The notes beneath the pieces are model-generated. The model was given only the letters and a program-made list of their open reading frames with translations, was not told the origin of the DNA and did no database searches. A stretch of DNA of 64,000 nt, taken from positions 62,001 through 126,000 of the forward strand of contig WJLW01000089.1 of NCBI GenBank assembly GCA_014728295.1, written 5' to 3'. A program made the position numbers and the translations under genes. Shown here piece after piece: positions 51,618 through 61,158 of the stretch (position 1 is its first letter; each line of letters begins with the position of its first letter). The stretch comes from Chitinivibrionales bacterium. GTDB taxonomy: Bacteria > Fibrobacterota > Chitinivibrionia > Chitinivibrionales > WJKA01.

Positions 51618-54600
51618 TTCACTTTTACCGTTTGTGAAACAATTCGTGCATAAGACTCGGGCGAATACATCGGCTCGACTGTCACCGGTGGATAGCGAAA
51701 TGTTCCGGCAAAGGAGGCATTGCATTGTATGACAAAATTGGCCTGACCGCGATAGTCCAGATCGAAAAACCAGTTTACCCGGTCGTCCCTGATATCCATA
51801 TACTTTCCCCTTGACGGATCGATATTTTTAACCCATTGCGGTGGTTCGATGTTTTCCATGCGCGGATTGATAATTTCCCATCCCGATGGAAAGACGCTTG
51901 ATAAAGCCAACTCCTCGAGTTGCTCCTGTGTGGCGCTCTGTACCCGATAACGCACCCAGAACTGGTCGCCTTGACCAATGCGGTCAAGCGCAATGGGGTT
52001 GCCGTCTTCATCATAAAAATTGCGCGTAAGTTCAAGACCCTGTTGCTCGGTTGTGATCACATCTTCAAGGGGAATGCCTTCCTCAAAAAGACTGACATAC
52101 AGTGGTTCTTTTTTACTGGTGCTCAAGGTGATCTCTTTGCCGAAATGCTCGGTAATATCGCGGGTAATCTGATAGCCTTTGAGCGTAAGCTTTTGTGGTT
52201 TTTTGCCATTGACGGCAAAGGTAAATGTACGCGAGCCGGCAATTATATCTGCATGTGCATAGATCGTGCAGATTGCCAGGAGCGCAAAGGCAGTTTCCTG
52301 TGTTGAATACCAACCACCGGGGCGAAAATTCCGGGCGATTGAGCGCAACAGCCTGACTGCGGTTTTCTGATCGTTCATCAGGTGGGCGATATAGGCAATC
52401 ATACAGCGATCACGGAGTGCCGATCCCCAGGTTCCTCCGGTTTCGCGGTACGACGTAATCTCGGTTCGCACGTGTTTGTCAACTATGGCAGCGGCGTCCT
52501 GCCGACCGGCCATATAGTATGCGCCGGCCAGCAGCTTCTTTGAAAGCGGATCGAGACTGTTGAGATAATTCTCGCGTACCAGGTTCATCGCGCCGGTGTG
52601 CGGTTTGCCGGCAAGAGACAACAAAAACAGCCGGTAGGTCTGGTAGCGATGATTCTGATCATTGACGACTTTGGCATTGCGTTGCGCGTAATCGAGCCAA
52701 TGGTCAAATAAGTCTTCGGGAACATGATATCCGGCTTTGCGCGCTTCGATAAGGAAGTGCCCTGCGTAACTGCTGCCCCAGTCGGAGACCTCGTAATTAT
52801 AGTATCGCGATCTCGGCCAATAGGTAAAGCCGCCGCCAGTGCGAAAGCTCTGGAGCCGATTGATGGCTGCATTGATATTGTCGGTTACGCTCAAGTTCTG
52901 ATAGCTTTTCAGATCCACCAGTTTGCCGACATACAATTGGGGAAATGCGCTCGATGTTGTTTGCTCAATGCAACCGTAAGGGTAGCCGATGAGATCCTTC
53001 AACCGTTTGGAAAGCTGAATGTCCGGAAAACGCGAGACGGCCAGACGTGTTCTGTTCGTCCCTTCGATTCCGAGCGGCCTGGGCGTTAAGCTCAGCACGG
53101 CCTGCGAAGAAACGGTTGTATCGGTCACTTTGACATAGTAGGGATTGGGCGCGGTCAAGGGTAAGGAAATGGTATCAGATGCACGGTGTTGTCCCGATGA
53201 AGCATTGACGATTATCTCAGATTTGCCGATAGCTTCTCCTACCTGCACCGAAAAAGCGATATCCTGCTCCCCGGGTTTGGCAAAGGTACAACGTGCCGTT
53301 GCAACTCCCAGAATACTGAGATTTTTTGATACGGTGCAGTTCACGGTTGCATTTTTGACATCATCCGTCATGGCAAATACCGATACCGGAACGTCAAAAA
53401 TATCGCCCGGCCGCGCCACGCGGGGTACCGTCGGCAGTACCATGAGTGGTTGACGTACCGGAATTGTTTTTTCCTGTGATATATAGCTGTGCCGGGCGCA
53501 TCCTACAAGCATTACACGCACCGAGCCCACATAGTTGGGCATGACAAAAGACAGATGCGATATCTTGCCCGGCTTGATCGTTGTTGGCCCGGCAAAGAGT
53601 ACAACGGGTTTAAAGCGTTGCACTTTAGACTCACCGGCTCGACGTTCGCGCTCATCTGCAAAATCTCCACCTATCGAAAAGGTGTTGTCGGGGTCGGGAG
53701 TCAGCCTCGAGAGAATCTCATCAAAATTATCGCGTGTGGTTACGGCGAGTCGGCGCTTCTGAAAGTAATGGTTCCAGGCATCGGGCGTTTCGAAGCCGGT
53801 GAGATCCAGCAAGCCTTCATCAACAATTGCAATAGTAATGGTCGCCTCGCGGGGCCCCGGCGAGGTTACGCTGATGTCGAATTTTTCATTGGGTTCGAGT
53901 TCTTTCGGCGTTTGGAGATTCAGGTTGAGTCGCGTGCTCGCATTTTCGACCATGAGAGGCTTGATACCGTAGATGCGCAACGGCAGATCATTGTCGTTGC
54001 GGTTTGCGGGCTGGACCAAGCTGATCGTTGCATAGCAATTTGGCACATACTCATCGGAAAGGCTAATCGAAAAACTTGTTTTCGATTGCGATATGCGTCG
54101 CATCTCTTGATGCAAAATGCGGGAGCCCTGCTCAATGGTGAAGAGCGCGACACCTTCCTTCGGCGTTTCGCAGGTCAAGACCGCTTCGTCACCGGTATAA
54201 TAGACGTTTTTATCGGATGCAATGGAAAGCAAGGGGCGCGGCGCATTCTTAACGGGTGCCTCTTGCCCCCAAGATGATGCCCAGAAAAACATGCCGGCGC
54301 TGTGCCCGCCTTGCTCATCGATAACTTCGATAAGGTGCTGTCCGTTGTCGTCGATTTCAATTTTCTGCATAACCGGCTTATTATCTGATACGAGATTGTA
54401 TTCGGCGATTTTATAGGTGTATTTGCGTGTGCGGAAGTCTTTTTTGGCGCGATTTCCATAGTCGTACCACCAGGAGCGCTTGCTGACGTACCAACGGACT
54501 TTGAGTCTGCGTCCGGTGATTAATTTTCCGTTAATATCGGTCAAAACGATCGGCAATTTGTATGTTTCACCGGTTTGCGCACTGCTCCAGCGAAAGGGAT

Positions 54601-57127
54601 TTTTAATTCCAACGTACGAGCGGTGAGGTGCAACGATAATGCTTTTGGTTTGCGCAGTAAATCCTCCGCCCTTCTCGTATACGGTCGCTTTATATCGCGC
54701 GTGCAAGAGTTCTGGTATATTCTTGACATCATCAATTGTATGCACCAGTGATGCTTTTCCCTCTTCGTCAAGAGGGTGATCGAGAACTTCTTTTTGCCGT
54801 CGGTTCCAGGAACGCAGGGGATGACCAAACGTGTAATCAGTGAGCACGGGGATCGAAAGCGGACGGGCTGAAAAAGAGCCTTTGACCACGGTGCGCAGGT
54901 CTGCTGCGGGCGTACCAAAAAGCCGGCGTGATTCTATGGCCCCGGAAACTTTGCCGTGCGCGCTGATGACCGTGTCGGGAATGTCAATGGCAACTTTCAG
55001 CCGGTTAGGCTTCACCGTTTCGATTTTCAGCATTTGAGTCCTATATTCGCCGGCAACCTTCAATTCCGCACGGTAGTTGCCGGTTGGCGCCTGAAGGTCG
55101 GTTGGTACGGCAAACGAAACATGGCCGTTAGCGCCGCAAGGTTGTTGTTCTTCAAATACTGTCTGATCGAGCGGGTTGGAGACTTTAAGCCGCACAGCCT
55201 GCTCCCGGGGAGGCGCTTTGCGGTCGCTTCTGATAATTGCCGACAGAAATACCGTATCCCCCGGTCGATGAACGCCGCGATCGGCATAGATGAATGCGTC
55301 AATACCTGATTTGCCTTCGTCAACCCCGGAAATATCATATGATGAGAGTTCCCATGCCGGATGATTAAGCCGAATAAGCGCCAGGCTTGCGCGACCTTCG
55401 CCCCTGACGTAATGCCCCTTGTTGTTGGAGAATTTTACATGACCGTTTGCATCGGTTACCAGACGCTCGATGAGCTGGTTTTGGTAGGAGTACTTTGCAA
55501 GAGGCATATCCGCTACCGGACGGGCCTGCAGTGCATCGACGGCATACACATGCAGCCCGTCGCCTGCCGATTTGAGCGTCAGACCGATTTCAGATGCGAT
55601 CAGCAACTTGGAAACTACGCCGTGACGATAATAGTATCCGTCTTCGCAGGGATTGTTATAGTAGTCTTCGTCGGCATAGTACAGGTCGCCGTCTTTGAAG
55701 TCATTGCGATCATTGATACACCTTCCGCAGAGGTCGTGAGATCGAAAGCTGCATTGAATGACAAATGCCGCATTTTTTTTATTGGCAAATGCGGAGGAGA
55801 GATCAATATCCGTGGTAACCCATCTGTTTTTATCAGAAGTTAGCGTCAGGTGATTATTATGGATGCGTTTACCTACACGATTGAGATCGCTGTAGGTTTG
55901 TGAAGAGCCGTAGTGTCGACGCCGCGCATTCGGTTTGCGATCGTGCAGAACATTGTTTTGTATAAAAAAGCCAAGATTATTTTCATATATCCGGGTGACT
56001 GTTATGTGAACCTCTCGAACATTGACTGATTGGAACTGCACGGTAAACTGATTGTCGGAAGGCAGATAGATCCCGCTCGATACCCACTTTATTTCCGGCT
56101 TAAGATTGGTAAATGAAATCGATGCTTCGTACTCATCGGCCAATTTCGTGCCCAGCTCGCTGGGGAATCCTTTGGCTATTTTGATTGTATAATTGCGCCC
56201 GTAAACAAATGACGCGATTAGCTTAAGATATTTTCTCTCGATTGCAAGTGAAAAATCTATTTTTGGTTCAATAGTGATAAACCCAGACAGATTCATATCC
56301 TTTTTTACCGGATCGGAAAACCGGATTCCATAAGTACTCTTATTTTGTTGCGGTTGACCCAAATCCATATGAGCAAGCACTTTGAAAACATTGGCAGCCG
56401 GAAGAATGACATCTTTTTGCCACTTTTTCTTATTAGCCATGTATGATTCGGGCAGCGTAAACCGATACAATTGACCCGTTCCGCCGCGTTTGACGGGAGC
56501 CATCGATATATGCGCCGTGTGTGGGTCCGCTTTGTCGGCCGCCAAGTCAATGTTTATTCGCTTTTTGTCTCGTTTGCAGGTAAGATCCTTTTTGACGCGT
56601 GAGATATCGACCGGCTGGGCGAACGTGATTGACCCGGCCAGGCGCACCATATTCTTGCCTGAAGTATGCGGTACAAAGTCGGCGCTAAATGAAAGTACCT
56701 CCTGCTCTGCGGTCTTAAATTTAAAGGTATAGTCATTGACATTTCTCTGTTCTCCAAAGGCGATTTTGCCGATGAATGTGCCCTTATATGTTGTTCCCGG
56801 CTTGAGATTGACTGAAGGAGTTAAGCGTATCAGTGTTTGCGAAAGCCACTGAGCACTCCCTTTGATTGACGGCTCGAAAAGGAATGGGGATTTGTCAAGC
56901 ATTTTGCCGGATTGATGTTGCGGTATAACTGCGGTATTGAATGTCAGATCAATCGCTGCTGCGACCGACATTATACGGGGAGGCTGTGATACGACTGCAT
57001 CATTCAGATCGCTGAATTCTTCAAGCTGTTCCCTCACACGTGACGGCGTTTTGCCTGCTCTTTCAGTCGAACGTTGTTGGCAGGAAAGCAATGCAGCCAA
57101 CGCACCGAGCAAAAAAACCCTTTTCAT
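51614..57127 (-). CDS. Bacterial alpha-2-macroglobulin lipoprotein (YfhM-like)
   Basis: A 1837-residue periplasmic protease trap. The signal peptide ends in the lipobox AALLSC (Cys17), so it should be lipid-anchored. The thioester motif CIEQ lies at residues 1386-1389 within YPYGCIEQTTS; an intact thioester lets it covalently trap attacking proteases. The MG-domain region has HRPGDTVFLSAIIRSD and the terpenoid-toroid region SSYAGHFLIEARKAGYH. In E. coli yfhM is next to pbpC and is thought to guard the envelope while PBP1C repairs peptidoglycan. AGAGGTG precedes the ATG. Confidence 0.95.
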   Translation of the reverse strand: MKRVFLLGALAALLSCQQRSTERAGKTPSRVREQLEEFSDLNDAVVSQPPRIMSVAAAIDLTFNTAVIPQHQSGKMLDKSPFLFEPSIKGSAQWLSQTLIRLTPSVNLKPGTTYKGTFIGKIAFGEQRNVNDYTFKFKTAEQEVLSFSADFVPHTSGKNMVRLAGSITFAQPVDISRVKKDLTCKRDKKRINIDLAADKADPHTAHISMAPVKRGGTGQLYRFTLPESYMANKKKWQKDVILPAANVFKVLAHMDLGQPQQNKSTYGIRFSDPVKKDMNLSGFITIEPKIDFSLAIERKYLKLIASFVYGRNYTIKIAKGFPSELGTKLADEYEASISFTNLKPEIKWVSSGIYLPSDNQFTVQFQSVNVREVHITVTRIYENNLGFFIQNNVLHDRKPNARRRHYGSSQTYSDLNRVGKRIHNNHLTLTSDKNRWVTTDIDLSSAFANKKNAAFVIQCSFRSHDLCGRCINDRNDFKDGDLYYADEDYYNNPCEDGYYYRHGVVSKLLIASEIGLTLKSAGDGLHVYAVDALQARPVADMPLAKYSYQNQLIERLVTDANGHVKFSNNKGHYVRGEGRASLALIRLNHPAWELSSYDISGVDEGKSGIDAFIYADRGVHRPGDTVFLSAIIRSDRKAPPREQAVRLKVSNPLDQTVFEEQQPCGANGHVSFAVPTDLQAPTGNYRAELKVAGEYRTQMLKIETVKPNRLKVAIDIPDTVISAHGKVSGAIESRRLFGTPAADLRTVVKGSFSARPLSIPVLTDYTFGHPLRSWNRRQKEVLDHPLDEEGKASLVHTIDDVKNIPELLHARYKATVYEKGGGFTAQTKSIIVAPHRSYVGIKNPFRWSSAQTGETYKLPIVLTDINGKLITGRRLKVRWYVSKRSWWYDYGNRAKKDFRTRKYTYKIAEYNLVSDNKPVMQKIEIDDNGQHLIEVIDEQGGHSAGMFFWASSWGQEAPVKNAPRPLLSIASDKNVYYTGDEAVLTCETPKEGVALFTIEQGSRILHQEMRRISQSKTSFSISLSDEYVPNCYATISLVQPANRNDNDLPLRIYGIKPLMVENASTRLNLNLQTPKELEPNEKFDISVTSPGPREATITIAIVDEGLLDLTGFETPDAWNHYFQKRRLAVTTRDNFDEILSRLTPDPDNTFSIGGDFADERERRAGESKVQRFKPVVLFAGPTTIKPGKISHLSFVMPNYVGSVRVMLVGCARHSYISQEKTIPVRQPLMVLPTVPRVARPGDIFDVPVSVFAMTDDVKNATVNCTVSKNLSILGVATARCTFAKPGEQDIAFSVQVGEAIGKSEIIVNASSGQHRASDTISLPLTAPNPYYVKVTDTTVSSQAVLSLTPRPLGIEGTNRTRLAVSRFPDIQLSKRLKDLIGYPYGCIEQTTSSAFPQLYVGKLVDLKSYQNLSVTDNINAAINRLQSFRTGGGFTYWPRSRYYNYEVSDWGSSYAGHFLIEARKAGYHVPEDLFDHWLDYAQRNAKVVNDQNHRYQTYRLFLLSLAGKPHTGAMNLVRENYLNSLDPLSKKLLAGAYYMAGRQDAAAIVDKHVRTEITSYRETGGTWGSALRDRCMIAYIAHLMNDQKTAVRLLRSIARNFRPGGWYSTQETAFALLAICTIYAHADIIAGSRTFTFAVNGKKPQKLTLKGYQITRDITEHFGKEITLSTSKKEPLYVSLFEEGIPLEDVITTEQQGLELTRNFYDEDGNPIALDRIGQGDQFWVRYRVQSATQEQLEELALSSVFPSGWEIINPRMENIEPPQWVKNIDPSRGKYMDIRDDRVNWFFDLDYRGQANFVIQCNASFAGTFRYPPVTVEPMYSPESYARIVSQTVKVK

Positions 57128-57476
57128 ATACGCACCTCTGCTTAAGATAGCTTAAGTGTATTTGCAACAACCGCACACCGAAATCACAATGTGGCAGCTT
57201 CTTGAAGATATTGAAATAGAAGATATTTAATGGGCAGGCTCAGGCGGTAGAGAAAACTTTCGCGTGGAAAAGAGGTTTAATGTTTCTACACGCAAAGCAA
57301 TCATGGAAATCTTGTTGTAAGAAGTGAACTCTCAAGCCCCTGCATGGGATGCGAATACTTCAATTCTCCGGGTCTATTCATGAATTTACAGATAGCAAAA
57401 ACCGGCATTTTCACTAAAAAAAAGCCACCGCTTCAATTCGAAGCAATGGCATTAGTCACAATCTTCACCTGTCGAC
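57128..57476. other. Intergenic region upstream of the alpha-2-macroglobulin gene
   Basis: 349 bases. Directly upstream of the ATG (57141-57156) CTTAAG occurs twice with ATAG between, a possible regulator site. The rest shows no gene, repeat or clear terminator. Confidence 0.35.
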
Positions 57477-57662
57477 TCAAAGTGCTGCCATGAACTCCTC
57501 AACACTCGTGGACGTATTAAGCGCTATGCTGAGGTTGGTGAGGTCATCTTTGTTGATGATTTTCACTCTGGCCGGTCTTCCGCTCATGTAGGGTATGTAG
57601 TCATCCTGCATGATATGTTCAAGTTTAATGCTTCGCTTGTCTATGACATTTCGTTTTTTCAT
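57477..57662 (-). CDS. Small protein of unknown function with strong ribosome site
   Basis: AAAGGAGGT lies 4-5 bases before ATG 57662, one of the best ribosome sites in the window, giving 61 residues (MKKRNVIDKRSIKLEHIM..., ending SVEEFMAAL). The frame is open further upstream, but that part lacks a site. A basic N-terminal half is followed by a short helical tail. No family is recognised and no obvious partner is next to it. Confidence 0.6.
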   Translation of the reverse strand: MKKRNVIDKRSIKLEHIMQDDYIPYMSGRPARVKIINKDDLTNLSIALNTSTSVEEFMAAL

Positions 57663-57833
57663 GGTAACCTCCTTTGATTTCGTTCTACGCCTATATATCG
57701 CGCAATAGCCGTGCCACAATCACATCAGTTTAGAGTATTGCTTACAATCACCGGAATATCGGATTGACAGGGCTACCGCCAGCTTATTTTCGTTGCAATC
57801 TGAAACACAATTGTGCCAAAAAGCAACTTTGCG

Positions 57834-58772
57834 TCAGGAATTGTCTATCTCTTTGATCAAGTCGGCGCGCTTCTTATTGGTACGGATAATTGCCACAATG
57901 AAAATCAGCACAAGGCCAACTGCAGCAGCGAGCAGCACTACACCCATAATTATAGCGCCTCCTTTGCCGCCCTTTTGAGTGGGCGCATCTTTGGCAAGCC
58001 CCGGAAGGGCGACCGTCGACCGGTTGGTTTTTTTCTCTTTCCCCGCAACGACCTGTTTGGCGCTCGTATCGGCGACCTGCGGTTTGTCTTCGGTTTTGCT
58101 ATACGAAATGGTCATGTTGGAGATGTCCTCCAGGGCTATAGATGCACCGCTTACCATTTCACCTTGGCGGGGATCCGAGGAAGAGTATATTTCAGAATTG
58201 CCGATTTTCACTTCAAAATAGCCGTCATATTTTTCGTCAAATAGCTTCAATGCTTTGGGTATGTCGACTTTGATTGCAACAGTTCCGCCAAAATGGTTGC
58301 CGCCGGCTCTTTTATAATCAATTGGTTTTGCCCAGAAGAGATAGCGTGGAACGCCGTGGCGCAGTAGCTTTCCATAGTATGGCTCATTGGTGCGTGCAAT
58401 GGTGCGATGCCATGATTGCCGGCCGACATTGCGGAATCTGCGCGGCATGACCTTCCCGTCATTTACCTGATTGATAATTTTACCCGACGAATTCGTGCGA
58501 ATAAGACTGGTGACCGCCGGATTTTCCTGCGCTATCGAAAGCAGATACTCATCCGCGTTATCAAGGTTGTTCAACCGCGCTTTTTCACTGGACGCAATCG
58601 TGCTGAGGAGCTGGTCATATGAAGCAAAGTGGTTCTCCACAGCCTGCTGAGCGTCGGAAGCTGCTGCCGGACCATACAGTGCGCATGCAAGAATCATGGC
58701 GCCTGCGAAAATGAAAAATACCTGCCTGCCGACAATAATCTGCTTGCTTTTTAGCAGTGGTTCTGTGTGCAT
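57834..58772 (-). CDS. Cache-type sensor domain protein without output domain
   Basis: A 312-residue protein with an N-terminal hydrophobic segment (about residues 17-38). A periplasmic region of about 200 residues resembles PDC/Cache ligand-binding domains (ENPAVTSLIRTNSSGKIINQ; SWHRTIARTNEPYYGKLL; HFGGTVAIKVDIPKALKLF). A Lys/Thr-rich linker, a C-terminal membrane helix and about 17 cytosolic residues (KKRADLIKEIDNS) complete it. Cache domains normally sit in chemoreceptors or kinases; no HAMP, kinase or methyl-accepting domain follows here. It may signal through a separate partner. Confidence 0.7.
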   Translation of the reverse strand: MHTEPLLKSKQIIVGRQVFFIFAGAMILACALYGPAAASDAQQAVENHFASYDQLLSTIASSEKARLNNLDNADEYLLSIAQENPAVTSLIRTNSSGKIINQVNDGKVMPRRFRNVGRQSWHRTIARTNEPYYGKLLRHGVPRYLFWAKPIDYKRAGGNHFGGTVAIKVDIPKALKLFDEKYDGYFEVKIGNSEIYSSSDPRQGEMVSGASIALEDISNMTISYSKTEDKPQVADTSAKQVVAGKEKKTNRSTVALPGLAKDAPTQKGGKGGAIIMGVVLLAAAVGLVLIFIVAIIRTNKKRADLIKEIDNS

Positions 58773-58921
58773 AATAATATCCTTTCCTTACTCTTTAAAA
58801 TAACCAAATATAACCAGTTTGTCCAAATTGACGAACATGCAGCGGAAAGCATCATTTGGCAATAAGCCGATCGGGGAGATATTTTAAGTAATTGTCATTA
58901 CTTCGTCAGGAGAAATTCAGC

Positions 58922-59470
58922 ATGACCGAACAGGAATTGAAATTGACTCCGGAAACGGATGTTTACGATCCGGAAGTTATGGAGCAATTCAAAGATAGGT
59001 TTCGCAAACACGAGAATCTGGTCATGGGGATTCTTGCCGGCGTTGGGGCGGCACTGGTGTGCCTGGCACTCTGGGCCGTCGTTGCGATTGTCTTGAAGCT
59101 GTCTATTGTATGGGTCGGCGTTGGACTTGCTTTTGGGGTAAGCTTTGCGATTCGCTTTGCAGGCAAAGGGGTGGATCAACTCTACGGTATCATCAGTGCC
59201 GCAATAACGGTTATCGCCAATTTGTGCGGCATACTGATTACCGCCGTATCGCTGCTTTCAAATCAGGGCGGGAAGACGATTATGGAAGTCGCAGCCTCTT
59301 TGACGCCGGATCTTGCGGCAACACTGATCAGCGCCATGTTTAAAACTTCGTTGCCAACGTTTTTTCTGGCAATGGTCATTTCAATTGCGGCAGCGTATTA
59401 TTTTGCATTCAAACACGTTACCATGGTTGATCTTGCCAAAGCTGCGGGTATTGAAGTGCGTCAGGGGTAA
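58922..59470 (+). CDS. Integral membrane protein, unknown
   Basis: AGGAGA about 10 bases before ATG 58922 sets the start; the open frame extends 10 codons upstream without a site. The 182-residue protein has an acidic cytosolic N-terminus and four membrane segments (LVMGILAGVGAALVCLALWA; VWVGVGLAFGVSFAIRFAG; ISAAITVIANLCGILITAVS; FFLAMVISIAAAYYFAF). It is divergent from the Cache-domain gene and may be functionally linked. No family is recognised. Confidence 0.65.
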   Translation: MTEQELKLTPETDVYDPEVMEQFKDRFRKHENLVMGILAGVGAALVCLALWAVVAIVLKLSIVWVGVGLAFGVSFAIRFAGKGVDQLYGIISAAITVIANLCGILITAVSLLSNQGGKTIMEVAASLTPDLAATLISAMFKTSLPTFFLAMVISIAAAYYFAFKHVTMVDLAKAAGIEVRQG

Positions 59471-59474
59471 GATA

Positions 59475-60938
59475 CTAATCGCCCATACGATCGAAGCCGG
59501 TGCGATGCTTGTTGAGGCGACTCATCTGGTAACGGGCCAGACCGCCCAGATCGTAGTCGTAAGCATAGCCTGAACGCGGGTGCCTGATGACAAAGGCAAA
59601 ATGGGCTTTCGCGCGGCCGATATTACCAATCTGCATATTGTTCAGTCCCAGCGCATAGCGCACTCCCGCATCATTCCATCCCCCGAAGTATTTGTAAAGA
59701 TCGATAAAACGTACGTGTGAATGATCGTAGAGGCCTGCGGCATAATACTCGGCTGCAAGATTAAATAGTGCACGCGGCCCGTTTGCATCTCCATGGCGCA
59801 GTTGGCGAAGCAGATTCAGGTTATAATAGACCGAGCTGTCATAGTGCGCATACACGTAAAAAACTCCGGCTTTGGTTGAATAGTAGGCAGCTTTATCATT
59901 CGAGCGATTCAAGCGCAGTTGGGCGAGCGGCAGATTGAGAAACAAGCGGTGATTGCGAAACCAGGCTTGACGCCCCGGCCTTGATGAGCGGGCGGCATTG
60001 CGTAATTCATCCCGAAACCAGTCCAGCGAATCATCCTGCTGGGATGAATGATGCAGTAACGAATCGGCTCTGGCGGAATCATTGACGGATGCACATACGG
60101 CGGCAGCCAGGAGGTCGTGATACGATTGCACCAGTTCGTAGCGTTGCAGGGCGAAGGTAGCCGCCAGATCGTAGCGTCCGTGCAGCACCGCTATGATACA
60201 GGCATGGCGTACATTAGCGGTATCCCGGGTATCTACTGCAACGGCCTTTGTTGCATAGATTAAGGCACTGTCGTACTGGCCGAGATTGACAAAACGCCGG
60301 CTCAACTCTACATCGAGTTCCCGTTCGCTGGTTGAGTCGCCGGCAATTGATGCAATGACGGATTCGACCCGGGTATCGAGTGGAACTTCCCGTTCTTCAT
60401 GCAGAAAAGACGCTGCCAGCTCCTTGATACCGGTTGTTGTACCGTACCGGGCAATATAGGCGGCAACCTCCCGGGTAAAGATATCGGCCCGCCCGGTTTC
60501 GGCAGACATGCGGCAGATACCCAGCGAAATGTCTTCCCGCTCGGGTTCCAGGTGTGAGGCCCGGTACAGCGATTGAAAAGCCTTTTGCAGCAGCATCTCG
60601 TCGAATTCAAATCCGGAAACGGTGGTGCCCCAGCGGGAGATCCGGGGGATATGGTCGGGATATTTGCGGGGTATTCCCCCGGTACGATAATCGATGCGAG
60701 TGATAACGCGTCGACGGTTTTGCATGGCCTCCTCAAAGTAGCGATAACCGTTGAGCAGGTGCAGTACCGCCGTGTCTGGATGCTGTTCGAGGTAATTGGC
60801 GATGAAATAGTCAAACCGTTCGTATTCGCCGCGCTGCAGGAGCCATTTAAGCGCCGATTCGCTGAAAGGGTGCTTTTTTTCGGCGATCGCAGCCTCGATA
60901 CAGAGGGTGCAGGTTACGAGTATGAATAGCCGTCGCAT
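59475..60938 (-). CDS. Exported TPR-like repeat protein
   Basis: A 487-residue protein with a signal peptide (MRRLFILVTCTLCIEAAIAE) followed almost entirely by helical repeats of TPR type (SLYRASHLEPEREDISLGIC; YDSALIYATKAVAVDTRDTA; GLYDHSHVRFIDLYKYFGGW). No enzymatic motif is seen. Such periplasmic TPR proteins scaffold envelope complexes. It lies downstream of the beta-barrel gene in the same direction with about 220 bases between. Confidence 0.7.
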   Translation of the reverse strand: MRRLFILVTCTLCIEAAIAEKKHPFSESALKWLLQRGEYERFDYFIANYLEQHPDTAVLHLLNGYRYFEEAMQNRRRVITRIDYRTGGIPRKYPDHIPRISRWGTTVSGFEFDEMLLQKAFQSLYRASHLEPEREDISLGICRMSAETGRADIFTREVAAYIARYGTTTGIKELAASFLHEEREVPLDTRVESVIASIAGDSTSERELDVELSRRFVNLGQYDSALIYATKAVAVDTRDTANVRHACIIAVLHGRYDLAATFALQRYELVQSYHDLLAAAVCASVNDSARADSLLHHSSQQDDSLDWFRDELRNAARSSRPGRQAWFRNHRLFLNLPLAQLRLNRSNDKAAYYSTKAGVFYVYAHYDSSVYYNLNLLRQLRHGDANGPRALFNLAAEYYAAGLYDHSHVRFIDLYKYFGGWNDAGVRYALGLNNMQIGNIGRAKAHFAFVIRHPRSGYAYDYDLGGLARYQMSRLNKHRTGFDRMGD

Positions 60939-61158
60939 AAGAGTGCTGTGTCAGGTTCCGCAGGTGTATTTGGGGAAACTTCCAGTATGATTGTATCACT
61001 TATCTTTGAGTGATGCAACAGGTCGATCTGCACATTCTCCAAATCTGTTCTACAAAATAAAAGCAGGCGCCGGAACGTTCATTCCGACCCCGCCCCCGCA
61101 CGAGGACGAATGGATCGGGAAATGAGCTGATGGTTGCGGCGGGGGATATGTGTGCGCG

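Noticed and set aside
53489-54277. 262-codon plus-strand ORF opposite the alpha-2-macroglobulin gene
   Set aside because: Antisense to a strongly recognised coding region; no ribosome site or recognisable motif. Long shadow frames are common in this gene.
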